64,000 bases of DNA from Tragulus kanchil (GCA_022376925.1 JAIOJX010000032.1:295730897-295794896); one strand, 5' to 3'; positions 40,861-53,102 are shown, counted from the first letter of the stretch. Notes: a model not told the origin generated them from the sequence alone. A program made the numbers and translations.

Positions 40861-41840
40861 TATAGTCTGTATTTATTCATTTTAAGGGAAGAAAGGATTG
40901 AAAAAGAAGTCCAAGGTAATTGCAGAATATTTTGGGGAGCTAATTGTCAAAAGCCACTGTGGGTCTCCATGTAGGGCCTCTGAGCAGCCTTTCTAACCAC
41001 CTGTAGTACACCTCATTCTTTGCACAAATAGTGCATAGGCACCCTTCACAACCTCTACTCTGTCTGGAAGGTTCCAGTTGTCCTTCAAGATCCCATTCAG
41101 TATTCTTTGGAAAGCTACTCTATGATTTTCCTGAATTTTGCCTTCATTTGAGAAGTCACAAGACTCATAAGAAAAGACTTTATTGTAGGACTTACCCCAT
41201 TCTATTGTTATTATTTATTGACGTGTCTATTTTCTGCTAGTCTAGAAGCTCATTGAGGGTAACAGTTATGTCTTGCCTATCTCTTTCCTCCTACGATCCC
41301 TGGCACAGAGTGAAATCAACTAGTGAGAGTTCTTGGCGTTTTGACATAGGGACTTTGTTCTTGAAAAATAGCAAGGAACTGTTGAGTTTGCTTTGTCTAA
41401 AAAGTTCTGTATCTTAATGAACCATGTTATCATTGTCAAAAATATTGCAGTCATAATCCTGTCTTTCAATCACTTCAGCTATTTTTATTTTCTCATGAAT
41501 TTTAAATTTTCTAAATTTTCTCTATGCAGATTTTTCCTGTAACCTTAGTGTACTCATAATTTACTGTTTTTTATTTTCAGTTTTAAATAATTCCATGTAG
41601 CTTCTCAGTTTTCGTGGTTGTCATTTATCTTGTAAATTATCACAGTATTCCACTCTCCTTCTTGATTCAAAAGGTGTGAAATGTTGCCTCACGCTATTAA
41701 TTATTAGAAAATTGAACATTTTTCCTTAAGATTATTTTGTATGTATACATTCTGGTTAACTATGTATTTATACTCCCTGATCATTTGTTCACAGCAACTT
41801 TATGTGTTTTTAATGTTAATTCTTTATTTGTTGCTATTTT
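40860..41840. other. Mostly unique sequence with an L2-like remnant
   Basis: 41060-41340 has L2-like landmarks (TCCAGTTGTCCTTCAAGATC, TCTAGAAGCTCATTGAGGGT, GATCCCTGGCACAGAGTGAA). The remainder is unassigned. A short candidate exon at 40884-40912 is listed separately. Confidence 0.4.
40884..40912 (+). other. Weak candidate exon
   Basis: TTCATTTTAAG|GGAAGAAAGG...AAGTCCAAG|GTAATTG has an acceptor-like and a donor-like boundary around 29 nt coding for a Lys-rich peptide (GRKGLKKKSK-like in one frame). Such AG...GT pairs are common by chance, and the polypyrimidine tract is poor. Confidence 0.12.
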
Positions 41841-42214
41841 TAAAAATTTGTGAAAGTAAATACATTTTTAAAGTACATTGTATATATATAAAGAATAATT
41901 ATAAAGTTTAATCTTACAATAGAATTATATAAATGTAAGGAACAATTATAAAGTGTAATTACATGTTATTGTCGTCCAGATCAAGAAATATAACATTACT
42001 GGTACCCCAGAAGTATATTTCCCTTATAATGTCCTCCATGTCATAATGTCCGCCTCATAATGTTTTCCATCAAAATGTCCTCCCTACTATAGAGATAACT
42101 ATTTTCCTGTTTTTTGTAATAGTAATTTTCTTGTCTTCTTAACTTATTCATAGATTGCACCTATAAGTAATGTAGTTCATTCTGTTTTGCCTGTTTTTTT
42201 TCTCTTTTTTTTTT

Positions 42215-42745
42215 TTTTAATTTTTATTTTACTTTTTACTTTTACAGAGTTTTGTTGTTTACAGACATATATGATCCCAGATTGGTCATATGTATATCCC
42301 CCCCGTATCACCCCTCCAGGCCATCTCACAGCACCCCTGCAGGATCCCCTTTTCTCATAGCACAATGACAATAGCTATTTTTTTCACATATGATAGTATA
42401 GGTTTTCATGATGCTTCCTTTACGCCTCCCACCCACTGTTCATTCCCCACAATGTCTGTATGTCTATTCTCCATGTCTGTTTTTTCATCGCTTCACTGCG
42501 TGTGTTATCATTACCATTCTACTAGATTCCATATATATATATATTAATATATTGTACTCGTCTTTCTCTTTTTGACTTACTTCACTTTTTGTGATAGGTT
42601 CTAGGTCCAGCCACCTCATTAGGACTGATTCTTCTGCATTTTTTCTTACAGCTGAGTAGTATTCCATTGTATGTATGTACCAGAGCTTTTTTATCCATTC
42701 ATTCATCTATGGACATCTGTTGCCTGGTTTTGAATTCAGTAAATG
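42215..42745 (-). mobile_element. Younger L1 3' end with ORF2 C-terminal coding, inside the old L1
   Basis: The plus strand begins TTTTTATTTTACTTTTTACT, TTTTACAGAGTTTTGTTGTT and continues to GCTGAGTAGTATTCCATTGT. The minus-strand frame 42706-42485 reads WYIHTMEYYSAVRKNAEES and is the conserved L1 ORF2 C-terminus. It is truncated and the upstream reverse transcriptase is absent. Confidence 0.88.
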
Positions 42746-44832
42746 GGATGGTGGTTTATGTTTCTACTTTGTCTTTCTTCTTTGATTCAATATTATGTTT
42801 GTGAGATTCTTCCATACTGTAGATAGAGGTTTTCTTCTTCTTCCTTAATTTTCTGGCCATGCCATGTAGCCTGGGGGATCTTAGTTCCCTAACCGTGGAT
42901 CTCACCCATGCCCTCTACGTTGAAAGCGTAATCTTAACCAGTGGACCATCAGGGAAGTCTCAGATACAGGTTTTTTGAACTTTTTAATGATTCTGTAACT
43001 TCTAATTAAAATTTATTTTGTTGCCATAGAATAGTCCATTGTTTGATTTTGCCTCAGTTTATCTATCCTGCTTTTGAGGCATTTGGGTTGGCTTCAGATT
43101 TCAGCTGTTAAGGTTGCTGTGAGTGTTCTTGTACATATTTCCTGCTGCACTCATTCATTAGTTTGTATATAGCTAAGAGTGGAACTCTTGGGTCTAGGGG
43201 TATGTATAGGTTTTACTTTTCAATCTGATGCCAAATTGTCTTCAAAAGCAGTTGTACTCCTAAGTGAATTAGACTTTCTACTGCTCCGCATCTTTTCAAT
43301 ATTTGGTACTGTGTAATTTTTGCCTGTCAGATAGATGTATGTATTTTCTTATAAATTCCTGGATTATTAATGAAGTTGAGCACCTTGTATTTATGGACTG
43401 TTTCTCCTTTTTTTAAAGTGATTCTTCAAGAATTCCATCTTTTCTCTGAAGGTTTTTTTTCCTTTTTCTTCTTATTTTGTAGCAGTTAATTTTACATTCC
43501 ACATAGTAATTTATTTGGTAGCTATATGTGCAACAGATATCTTCTAGTCTGTGGCTTTTAAAAGTGGACTTAATAAAGTTTTAGTTAATTATTTTTAAGC
43601 ATTTCTATTATGAAAATTTTTTGGCTTTTTATTTTGGAGTATAGTTGATTAGTTAATGTCATGATAGTTACAGGTGTACGGCAAATGATTCAGTTATACA
43701 TGCACATGTGTATATTCTTCCTCAAATTCTTTCACCATTTAGGTTGTATTCCATTGTATGTATGTACCAGAGCTTTTTTATCCATTCATTCATCTATGGA
43801 CATCTGTTGCCTGGTTTTGAATTCAGTAAATGGGATGGTGGTTTATGTTTCTACTTTGTCTTTCTTCTTTGATTCAATATTATGTTTGTGAGATTCTTCC
43901 ATACTGTAGATAGAGGTTTTCTTCTTCTTCCTTAATTTTCTGGCCATGCCATGTAGCCTGGGGGATCTTAGTTCCCTAACCGTGGATCTCACCCATGCCC
44001 TCTACGTTGAAAGCGTAATCTTAACCAGTGGACCATCAGGGAAGTCTCAGATACAGGTTTTTTGAACTTTTTAATGATTCTGTAACTTCTAATTAAAATT
44101 TATTTTGTTGCCATAGAATAGTCCATTGTTTGATTTTGCCTCAGTTTATCTATCCTGCTTTTGAGGCATTTGGGTTGGCTTCAGATTTCAGCTGTTAAGG
44201 TTGCTGTGAGTGTTCTTGTACATATTTCCTGCTGCACTCATTCATTAGTTTGTATATAGCTAAGAGTGGAACTCTTGGGTCTAGGGGTATGTATAGGTTT
44301 TACTTTTCAATCTGATGCCAAATTGTCTTCAAAAGCAGTTGTACTCCTAAGTGAATTAGACTTTCTACTGCTCCGCATCTTTTCAATATTTGGTACTGTG
44401 TAATTTTTGCCTGTCAGATAGATGTATGTATTTTCTTATAAATTCCTGGATTATTAATGAAGTTGAGCACCTTGTATTTATGGACTGTTTCTCCTTTTTT
44501 TAAAGTGATTCTTCAAGAATTCCATCTTTTCTCTGAAGGTTTTTTTTCCTTTTTCTTCTTATTTTGTAGCAGTTAATTTTACATTCCACATAGTAATTTA
44601 TTTGGTAGCTATATGTGCAACAGATATCTTCTAGTCTGTGGCTTTTAAAAGTGGACTTAATAAAGTTTTAGTTAATTATTTTTAAGCATTTCTATTATGA
44701 AAATTTTTTGGCTTTTTATTTTGGAGTATAGTTGATTAGTTAATGTCATGATAGTTACAGGTGTACGGCAAATGATTCAGTTATACATGCACATGTGTAT
44801 ATTCTTCCTCAAATTCTTTCCCCATTTAGGTT
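42659..44832. repeat. Direct tandem duplication block 11 (unit 1087 bp)
   Basis: Bases 42659-43745 recur at 43746-44832. At the seam TTTAGGTTG|TATTCCATTGTATG joins one L1 end to another; the normal continuation TTTAGGTTG|TTCCATAATA is found only after copy 2. A single substitution near the end (TTCACC versus TTCCCC) distinguishes them. Confidence 0.95.
42850..42960 (-). mobile_element. tRNA-Glu SINE, short form (repeated at 43937-44047)
   Basis: CCTTAATTTTCTGGCCATGC, GGGGGATCTTAGTTCCCTAA and the head CCATCAGGGAAGTCT on the plus strand. Confidence 0.72.
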
Positions 44833-44940
44833 GTTCCATAATATTGAGCAGAGTTCCCTGTGTTTTACAGTAGGTCCCTTGTTGGTTATGCATTTAAATA
44901 TAATAGTGCGTACAATCCCAAACTCCCTAGCTTTCCCTCC
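44710..44940 (-). mobile_element. Artiodactyl L1 3' end (repeated at 45800-46030; partial at 43625-43745)
   Basis: TATTTTGGAGTATAGTTGAT, TAGTTACAGGTGTACGGCAA, GAGCAGAGTTCCCTGTGTTT and ACAGTAGGTCCCTTGTTGGT, the antisense of the L1 3' end. Confidence 0.82.
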
Positions 44941-45008
44941 CCCACCCTGCTGTGAGATATTATATATATCTGCATTATAAAAAAGTGCAGACAGCATTGA
45001 TATAAGCT

Positions 45009-45232
45009 GTGTTGTTGTTGTTGTTGCTGTTGTTGTTAAGTTGCTCAATTGAGTCTGACTCTTTCGCGACCCCCTGGACCCACAGGCTCCTTTGTCCATG
45101 GGATTTCCCAGGCAAGAATACTGGAATGGATTGCCATTTCCTTCTTCAGGGGCCTTCCCCACTCAGGGATCTAACCCACTGTTCCTGCATTAGCAGGCAG
45201 ATTCTTGACCACCGTGCCACCTGGGAATCCTG
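45009..45232 (-). mobile_element. Bov-tA SINE (first copy)
   Basis: A GTTGTTGTTGTTGTTGCTGT tail, then GAGTCTGACTCTTTCGCGAC, GGCAAGAATACTGGAATGGA and the head CCACCTGGGAATCCT. The second copy is at 46099-46322. Confidence 0.92.
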
Positions 45233-46098
45233 AGCAGGACCTTATTTTTCAGGTATCTCAATCTTAGTGCTGTTTTAGCTAGTTAACACATGGAAGATTC
45301 TTAATTAAAACAGTGATTCATTTTTTCTTTATCTTTTTTGTTAGTGCTTTTTTTATCTTGTTTGAGAAATCTCTTGGTGGTTATGAAATTATTCTTCTGT
45401 ATTATTTTTCAGAAACTTTATTGTCTTGCCCTTTACATTTAGAGCTACAATTCACTTGAAAATGATTGATTATGTGTGTGGAGTGAAGTTGGGTTTAAAT
45501 TTCATTTCTTCCCATGTAGATATCCAGTCCCTGACCCCATTTACTAAAGAGACTCCTTCCCTAGTTGTATTTATGGACTGTTTCTCCTTTTTAAAGTGAT
45601 TCTTCAAGAATTCCATCTTTTCTCTGAAGGTTTTTTTCCTTTTTCTTCTTATTTTGTAGCAGTTAATTTTACATTCCACATAGTAATTTATTTGGTAGCT
45701 ATATGTGCAACAGATATCTTCTAGTCTGTGGCTTTTAAAAGTGGACTTAATAAAGTTTTAGTTAATTATTTTTAAGCATTTCTATTATGAAAATTTTTTG
45801 GCTTTTTATTTTGGAGTATAGTTGATTAGTTAATGTCATGATAGTTACAGGTGTACGGCAAATGATTCAGTTATACATGCACATGTGTATATTCTTCCTC
45901 AAATTCTTTCCCCATTTAGGTTGTTCCATAATATTGAGCAGAGTTCCCTGTGTTTTACAGTAGGTCCCTTGTTGGTTATGCATTTAAATATAATAGTGCG
46001 TACAATCCCAAACTCCCTAGCTTTCCCTCCCCCACCCTGCTGTGAGATATTATATATATCTGCATTATAAAAAAGTGCAGACAGCATTGATATAAGCT

Positions 46099-46322
46099 GT
46101 GTTGTTGTTGTTGTTGCTGTTGTTGTTAAGTTGCTCAATTGAGTCTGACTCTTTCGCGACCCCCTGGACCCACAGGCTCCTTTGTCCATGGGATTTCCCA
46201 GGCAAGAATACTGGAATGGATTGCCATTTCCTTCTTCAGGGGCCTTCCCCACTCAGGGATCTAACCCACTGTTCCTGCATTAGCAGGCAGATTCTTGACC
46301 ACCGTGCCACCTGGGAATCCTG
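46099..46322 (-). mobile_element. Bov-tA SINE (second copy)
   Basis: This is the block-12 repeat of 45009-45232. Confidence 0.9.
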
Positions 46323-46775
46323 AGCAGGACCTTATTTTTCAGGTATCTCAATCTTAGTGCTGTTTTAGCTAGTTAACACATGGAAGATTCTTAATTAAAA
46401 CAGTGATTCATTTTTTCTTTATCTTTTTTGTTAGTGCTTTTTGTATCTTGTTTGAGAAATCTCTTGGTGGTTATGAAATTATTCTTCTGTATTATTTTTC
46501 AGAAACTTTATTGTCTTGCCCTTTACATTTAGAGCTACAATTCACTTGAAAATGATTGATTATGTGTGTGGAGTGAAGTTGGGTTTAAATTTCATTTCTT
46601 CCCATGTAGATATCCAGTCCCTGACCCCATTTACTAAAGAGACTCCTTCCCTAGTCTTCTGCAGCATCACTTTCGCCATAAATTGTCTGTATATTGGCTT
46701 GCTTGTGGGTTCTTTAGTCTCTTCCACTGATCTGTTTGCCTGTCCTTGCATCAGTATCTCACTGTTGCTGTTTTA

Positions 46776-47118
46776 ATCATTTTATTTATTTGTTTATTTT
46801 GGCTGTGGTAGATCTTCATTGGTACACAGGCCTTTCTTTAGTTGTGGCAAGCGGGGGTTACTCTCTTGTGTACGGGTTTCTCACTGTGATGGCTTCTCTT
46901 GTTGCGGAGCACGGGCTTAAAAGGGCACACGGGCTTCAGTAGTTGCAGCATGTGGGCTCAGTAATTGCAGCTCCCAGGCTCTAGAGCAAGACTTAGTAGT
47001 TGTAGCACAGGAGCTTAGCTGCTTCAGGGCACGTGGGATCTTCCCAGACCAGGGATAGAACCTTGTCTCCTGCATTGGCAGGCTGATGCTTTACCATTGA
47101 GATGCCAGGAAAGCCCTC
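46776..47118 (-). mobile_element. CHR-2-like SINE (first copy)
   Basis: TTTATTTATTTGTTTATTTT, GCCTTTCTTTAGTTGTGGCA, GGGCTTCAGTAGTTGCAGCA and the head GCCAGGAAAGCCC on the plus strand. CTCACTGTT lies on both sides (46757 and 47117), a 9-bp target-site duplication. The second copy is at 47893-48235. Confidence 0.9.
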
Positions 47119-47892
47119 ACTGTTTTTAAAGTAGGTTTTCAGTAAACCTATTTTGTATGTCTGCCAGAGCAACTCTCATCCTATAGGTCTTCAAGAGTGT
47201 CTTGGCTATTTTTTGAATTTTATATCTCCAATAAAATTTTACACTCAGCTGTTAAGTTCCTCCAGGGGAAAAAATAGAATTTTGAGTGGAATTGCATGAA
47301 ATTAAAGATCATTTTGGGGGAAATTTGCATCTTGGCGGTGTTGTTTTTCCTCCAGTCATGACTGTGATTCAAATATTCGATTACTCCTTAATTTCTCTTA
47401 GTAATTATTTATAATTTTCTGAATAGAATCATAGACATAGTTTGATAGCTTTGTTTTTGGACACTCAATCTTAGTGCTGTTTTAGCTAGTTAACACATGG
47501 AAGATTCTTAATTAAAACAGTGATTCTTTTTTTCTTTATCTTTTTTGTTAGTGCTTTTTGTATCTTGTTTGAGAAATCTCTTGGTGGTTATGAAATTATT
47601 CTTCTGTATTATTTTTCAGAAACTTTATTGTCTTGCCCTTTACATTTAGAGCTACAATTCACTTGAAAATGATTGATTATGTGTGTGGAGTGAAGTTGGG
47701 TTTAAATTTCATTTCTTCCCATGTAGATATCCAGTCCCTGACCCCATTTACTAAAGAGACTCCTTCCCTAGTCTTCTGCAGCATCACTTTCGCCATAAAT
47801 TGTCTGTATATTGGCTTGCTTGTGGGTTCTTTAGTCTCTTCCACTGATCTGTTTGCCTGTCCTTGCATCAGTATCTCACTGTTGCTGTTTTA

Positions 47893-48235
47893 ATCATTTT
47901 ATTTATTTGTTTATTTTGGCTGTGGTAGATCTTCATTGGTACACAGGCCTTTCTTTAGTTGTGGCAAGCGGGGGTTACTCTCTTGTGTACGGGTTTCTCA
48001 CTGTGATGGCTTCTCTTGTTGCGGAGCACGGGCTTAAGGGGCACACGGGCTTCAGTAGTTGCAGCATGTGGGCTCAGTAATTGCAGCTCCCAGGCTCTAG
48101 AGCAAGACTTAGTAGTTGTAGCACAGGAGCTTAGCTGCTTCAGGGCACGTGGGATCTTCCCAGACCAGGGATAGAACCTTGTCTCCTGCATTGGCAGGCT
48201 GATGCTTTACCATTGAGATGCCAGGAAAGCCCTCA
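47893..48235 (-). mobile_element. CHR-2-like SINE (second copy)
   Basis: This is the block-13 repeat of 46776-47118. Confidence 0.88.
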
Positions 48236-48704
48236 CTGTTTTTAAAGTAGGTTTTCAGTAAACCTATTTTGTATGTCTGCCAGAGCAACTCTCATCCTAT
48301 AGGTCTTCAAGAGTGTCTTGGCTATTTTTTGAATTTTATATCTCCAATAAAATTTTACACTCAGCTGTTAAGTTCCTCCAGGGGAAAAAATAGAATTTTG
48401 AGTGGAATTGCATGAAATTAAAGATCATTTTGGGGGAAATTTGCATCTTGGCGGTGTTGTTTTTCCTCCAGTCATGACTGTGATTCAAATATTCGATTAC
48501 TCCTTAATTTCTCTTAGTAATTATTTATAATTTTCTGAATAGAATCATAGACATAGTTTGATAGCTTTGTTTTTTTGGACACTAAATTTTTTATGCCATC
48601 GTGAATGATAAGTTTTTTGAAACTTTATTTTCTGTTTATTGATGGTATATAAAAATAGGATTAATTTTTGTGTACTGACCTCATAACCAGCAGTCTCCCT
48701 AAAC

Positions 48705-49010
48705 TGTGCATTCATTTTCTGCTGTAACAAATTACCACAAATTCAGTGGATTAAAACAACACAGGTTTATTGTATTAGAATCTGTAGTCCCAAAGTTTAA
48801 TGGGTCTCATTGGGCTAAACATCAAGGGGTTGGCAAGGCCACGTTCCTTTCTGGAATCTCTAGGGAAGGATCCGCTTCCTTGCCGTTTACAACTCTTGAG
48901 GCTTCCTCCACATCAGTCTGAAGATCCTTCTCCATACACAGTTGTATCACTTGTGAATGTTAATGATCTTGCTTCTTCCTAGTTCTCCTGTACTGTTTAG
49001 TCACTGTCCT
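48705..49010 (-). mobile_element. MaLR (MLT1-like) LTR remnant, antisense
   Basis: TTTTCTGCTGTAACAAATTA, CAGTGGATTAAAACAACACA, GGTCTCATTGGGCTAAACAT and CACGTTCCTTTCTGGAATCT match the antisense start of MLT1-type LTRs. It sits within the old L1. Confidence 0.68.
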
Positions 49011-49671
49011 TGTCTTTACTACTCTGGCTTAAACTTCCAGTGTATGTCATATGGAAGTAGTGAGAGTGAGCATCCTTGAACTGTTCTGAGCTAAAAGGAA
49101 AAGCTTTCTAGATTTCATCTTACTGGACATCTATTTGTTTTTTAATTGTATAGCCCCTTTGTAGGGTTGGGGATGTTCCCTTTTATTCCCTGTTTGATAA
49201 GTTTTCATAATGAATGGATGTCATTGTGAATAGATGTTTGATTTTACCATATGTTTACCTTGATTTTACCATATGTTTATTCTGAAGCTCTTGAGAAAAA
49301 TCCTCTGATTTTTTCTGCTTTAATAATCTGATTTTTTAATGTTGCCAAACATGCATTCTTGAGACAGTACAGCGTGGTTATAGTCTATTTTATACATGAC
49401 TGGATTTGATTTGCTAACATATTGTTTGAGATTTTTTGTAGCTATATTTATGCATAAGAATTGGCCTGTAGTTTTTCTTTTTAACTTCCCTTTCAGAATT
49501 CTGTACCCAAATTATGCTAGCTTCATGGAGTTATGAGGTTCACTCTTTTTATACTTTAGAATCTTTCATAAAATTGGAATTTTGAATAAAATATTACTTT
49601 AAAAATTGGAATATTTTATTGTCATAATTGCACAAAAGAATTCACCACCTCTTAGGTGTTGATGCTATCTT

Positions 49672-50008
49672 TTTTCTTTTTTTTTAAAGATTTATTTATT
49701 TATTTTTATTTTGGGCAGGGGTCGGGTTGGGGAGGGAGGGGAGCAGGCAGGCCACTTCTATTGGTCTTTCGTTTCTCTGTGTTCATCCATCCTTGTTCTT
49801 TGGCTCCGGTGGGCCTCCCATCGTGGTGGCGTCTGTCGTTGCAGAGCACCGGCTCTGGGCGCATGCGCTCCAGAACTCTGGCTCGGTAATTGGACGCATC
49901 AGTCCAGCGGCTCCGCGGCACGTGGGATCTTCCCAGGCCAGGGCTCGAACCGGCTCCCCTTGCACTGCAAGGCGGTGTCCTTACCCACTGGACCACCAGG
50001 GGAAGCCC
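49672..50008 (-). mobile_element. tRNA-Glu SINE with perfect target-site duplication (first copy)
   Basis: AAAGATTTATTTATTTATTT, TTTGGGCAGGGGTCGGGTTG, CCACTTCTATTGGTCTTTCG, TTCTTTGGCTCCGGTGGGCC and the head CCAGGGGAAGCCC. TGTTGATGCTATCTT is duplicated at 49657-49671 and 50009-50023. The frames of 95-106 codons are SINE-derived. Confidence 0.95.
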
Positions 50009-50764
50009 TGTTGATGCTATCTTATGGGTAAATTTTAAACCATAGATACTTCTTTAAGATAGCTAGAAGGATACAGGCTGTCTAAATCTTTTTGAGTAAG
50101 TTTTGATAATTTGTTTGTAAAGAAATTTGTCTCTCTTATCTAAATTTTAAATTTTATTGCTTCAAAGTTTCTCATAACAACCTTATAGTTGTTCATAATA
50201 ACAAAATATAGTAACAATTATTGCTATATTTTAGAGTCTGTAATGTGTGTGATAGAGTTTCTTCTTTTAGTCCTGATAAGATTTATTTGTGTCTTTTTTC
50301 TTGTTCTGGATAAGTATTTTCAGAGAACAGACCTAGTTTATTGATTCTACTGTATTTTTATTAATTTGGCCCCATTTAATTTTCTTTTTTCTATGCTCAG
50401 GGAGAACAAAAAAACTAGTCTTATTGACAAATTTTTATCTGATATTCCCTCTTTGAGACAGTACAGCGTGGTTATAGTCTATTTTATACATGACTGGATT
50501 TGATTTGCTAACATATTGTTTGAGATTTTTTGTAGCTATATTTATGCATAAGAATTGGCCTGTAGTTTTCTTTTTAACTTCCCTTTCAGAATTCTGTACC
50601 CAAATTATGCTAGCTTCATGGAGTTATGAGGTTCACTCTTTTTATACTTTAGAATCTTTCATAAAATTGGAATTTTGAATAAAATATTACTTTAAAAATT
50701 GGAATATTTTATTGTCATAATTGCACAAAAGAATTCACCACCTCTTAGGTGTTGATGCTATCTT

Positions 50765-51101
50765 TTTTCTTTTTTTTTAAAGATTTATTTATTTATTTTT
50801 ATTTTGGGCAGGGGTCGGGTTGGGGAGGGAGGGGAGCAGGCAGGCCACTTCTATTGGTCTTTCGTTTCTCTGTGTTCATCCATCCTTGTTCTTTGGCTCC
50901 GGTGGGCCTCCCATCGTGGTGGCGTCTGTCGTTGCAGAGCACCGGCTCTGGGCGCATGCGCTCCAGAACTCTGGCTCGGTAATTGGACGCATCAGTCCAG
51001 CGGCTCCGCGGCACGTGGGATCTTCCCAGGCCAGGGCTCGAACCGGCTCCCCTTGCACTGCAAGGCGGTGTCCTTACCCACTGGACCACCAGGGGAAGCC
51101 C
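50765..51101 (-). mobile_element. tRNA-Glu SINE (second copy)
   Basis: This is the block-14 repeat of 49672-50008, including both target-site repeats. Confidence 0.93.
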
Positions 51102-51719
51102 TGTTGATGCTATCTTATGGGTAAATTTTAAACCATAGATACTTCTTTAAGATAGCTAGAAGGATACAGGCTGTCTAAATCTTTTTGAGTAAGTTTTGAT
51201 AATTTGTTTGTAAAGAAATTTGTCTCTCTTATCTAAATTTTAAATTTTATTGCTTCAAAGTTTCTCATAACAACCTTATAGTTGTTCATAATAACAAAAT
51301 ATAGTAACAATTATTGCTATATTTTAGAGTCTGTAATGTGTGTGATAGAGTTTCTTCTTTTAGTCCTGATAAGATTTATTTGTGTCTTTTTTCTTGTTCT
51401 GGATAAGTATTTTCAGAGAACAGACCTAGTTTATTGATTCTACTGTATTTTTATTAATTTGGCCCCATTTAATTTTCTTTTTTCTATGCTCATTGGGCTT
51501 ATTTTGTTTTTCATTTTCACAAATGATAAATATATGAGATAGATAACTTCTAATTTAGTTGAGGCTGTACATTTCCCTGTAATTACTTCTTTAGTTGCAT
51601 AGCATAGCACAGTTTTTTATATGTAGACTTTCATTATTGTTCAGTTCAAATATATATTCTAATGCCCACTCTCTCTCCTTCATTCTCTTTTTGACTTTGA
51701 AAAATTAAATACCTATGGA

Positions 51720-52320
51720 AAAGTTGCAGGTTATGCCAGTAATAATGTATCTTCTCAAGTGTGCATTTTACATTCATAAAAATAGTTCATATTATCAACT
51801 TTAAAAAAAGTAAGATAGCTATTTTACTACCAAAATGAACTTATTCAGAAATGGCAGAAGAATTGCATTTTAGGACACGCAAATTACAGCAAACCACAGG
51901 TAAGTCTTCAGAACAAAGAACAACCTTACTTTATATGGAGAAAGGAGAAGTTGGGAGGGGTCTGAACCCAAGATCGCTGGAGGAAAGTGAGAATTCAGAG
52001 TGGCTGAGTTGTTGCAGCTCTCACTGTCTGGGCTGTTGCTCAGGGAGAATGATGAACTCATCTTCCTGCCCAGGAACATGAATAAGCTGTGGAGGAAGTT
52101 AGATGTGTGGAGAGCTCCCCGTCTAGGCTTGACAACTCCATCTTCAGTGAGACTTCTCTTTATTAGTTTTTGCAGTGTGTTTGGTCACAAAGAAAACGTT
52201 GGTGTTTCCCAAAAAGTAGCAATATTATGAACAGTCCTTATCATTGTACAAAAAAACTAGAAATTTAAAATGAAGCTCTTTGAGAAAAGGAAAAGGCCCT
52301 TCCAAGGAAAAAATCCCCCT
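51720..52320 (+). other. Unique-looking segment inside old L1 (repeated at 52920-53507)
   Basis: This part is not L1-like. It includes a candidate exon (51849-51899) and unassigned sequence with frames of 69-76 codons on both strands. No repeat family is recognised. Confidence 0.35.
51849..51899 (+). other. Candidate short coding exon (first copy)
   Basis: CTTATTCAG|AAATGGCAGAAG...AACCACAG|GTAAGTC gives a 51-nt block bounded by an AG acceptor and a near-consensus donor. The frame from 51851 reads MAEELHFRTRKLQQTT and has a strong initiation context (AAATGG). It could be the first coding exon of the gene starting at the CpG island, but the polypyrimidine tract is weak and I recognise no protein. 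The second copy is at 53052-53102. Confidence 0.22.
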
Positions 52321-53051
52321 TATCTTATGGGTAAATTTTAAACCATAGATATTTAGTACTAGAAGGATACAGGCTGTCTAAATCTTTTTGAGTAAGTTTT
52401 GATAATTTGTTTGTAAAGAAATTTGTCTCTCTTATCTAAATTTTAAATTTTATTGCTTCAAAGTTTCTCATAACAACCTTATAGTTGTTCATAATAACAA
52501 AATATAGTAACAATTATTGCTATATTTTAGAGTCTGTAATGTGTGTGATAGAGTTTCTTCTTTTAGTCCTGATAAGATTTATTTGTGTCTTTTTTCTTGT
52601 TCTGGATAAGTATTTTCAGAGAACAGACCTAGTTTATTGATTCTACTGTATTTTTATTAATTTGGCCCCATTTAATTTTCTTTTTTCTATGCTCATTGGG
52701 CTTATTTTGTTTTTCATTTTCACAAATGATAAATATATGAGATAGATAACTTCTAATTTAGTTGAGGCTGTACATTTCCCTGTAATTACTTCTTTAGTTG
52801 CATAGCATAGCACAGTTTTTTATATGTAGACTTTCATTATTGTTCAGTTCAAATATATATTCTAATGCCCACTCTCTCTCCTTCATTCTCTTTTTGACTT
52901 TGAAAAATTAAATACCTATGGAAAAGTTGCAGGTTATGCCAGTAATAATGTATCTTCTCAAGTGTGCATTTTACATTCATAAAAATAGTTCATATTATCA
53001 ACTTTAAAAAAAGTAAGATAGCTATTTTACTACCAAAATGAACTTATTCAG

Positions 53052-53102
53052 AAATGGCAGAAGAATTGCATTTTAGGACACGCAAATTACAGCAAACCAC
53101 AG
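53052..53102 (+). other. Candidate short coding exon (second copy)
   Basis: This is the block-15 repeat of 51849-51899 with identical splice-like boundaries. Confidence 0.2.

Larger units (their letters stand above)
44472..46655. repeat. Direct tandem duplication block 12 (unit ~1092 bp)
   Basis: Bases 44472-45564 recur at 45565-46655. The block starts inside copy 2 of block 11, so about 350 bp (from TTGTATTTATGGACTGTTTC at 43389, 44475 and 45568) exist three times. Small length differences occur in T runs. Confidence 0.94.
46347..48580. repeat. Direct tandem duplication block 13 (unit 1117 bp)
   Basis: Bases 46347-47463 recur at 47464-48580. Copy 1 ends TTTGGACA|CTCAATCTTA and copy 2 ends TTTGGACA|CTAAATTTTT. 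Differences are confined to short runs (TTAAAAGGGG versus TTAAGGGG; T-run lengths). Confidence 0.95.
49359..51492. repeat. Direct tandem duplication block 14 (unit ~1040 bp plus 53-bp filler)
   Basis: Bases 49359-50399 recur at 50453-51492. Between them, 50400-50452 (GGGAGAACAAAAAAACTAGT...) does not match the sequence that follows copy 2 (TTGGGCTTATTTTG). The filler is therefore junction-specific. Confidence 0.93.

Noticed and set aside
42485..42706. Frame WYIHTMEYYSAVRKNAEES considered as part of a host gene
   Set aside because: It is the conserved C-terminus of L1 ORF2 in a truncated L1 copy.
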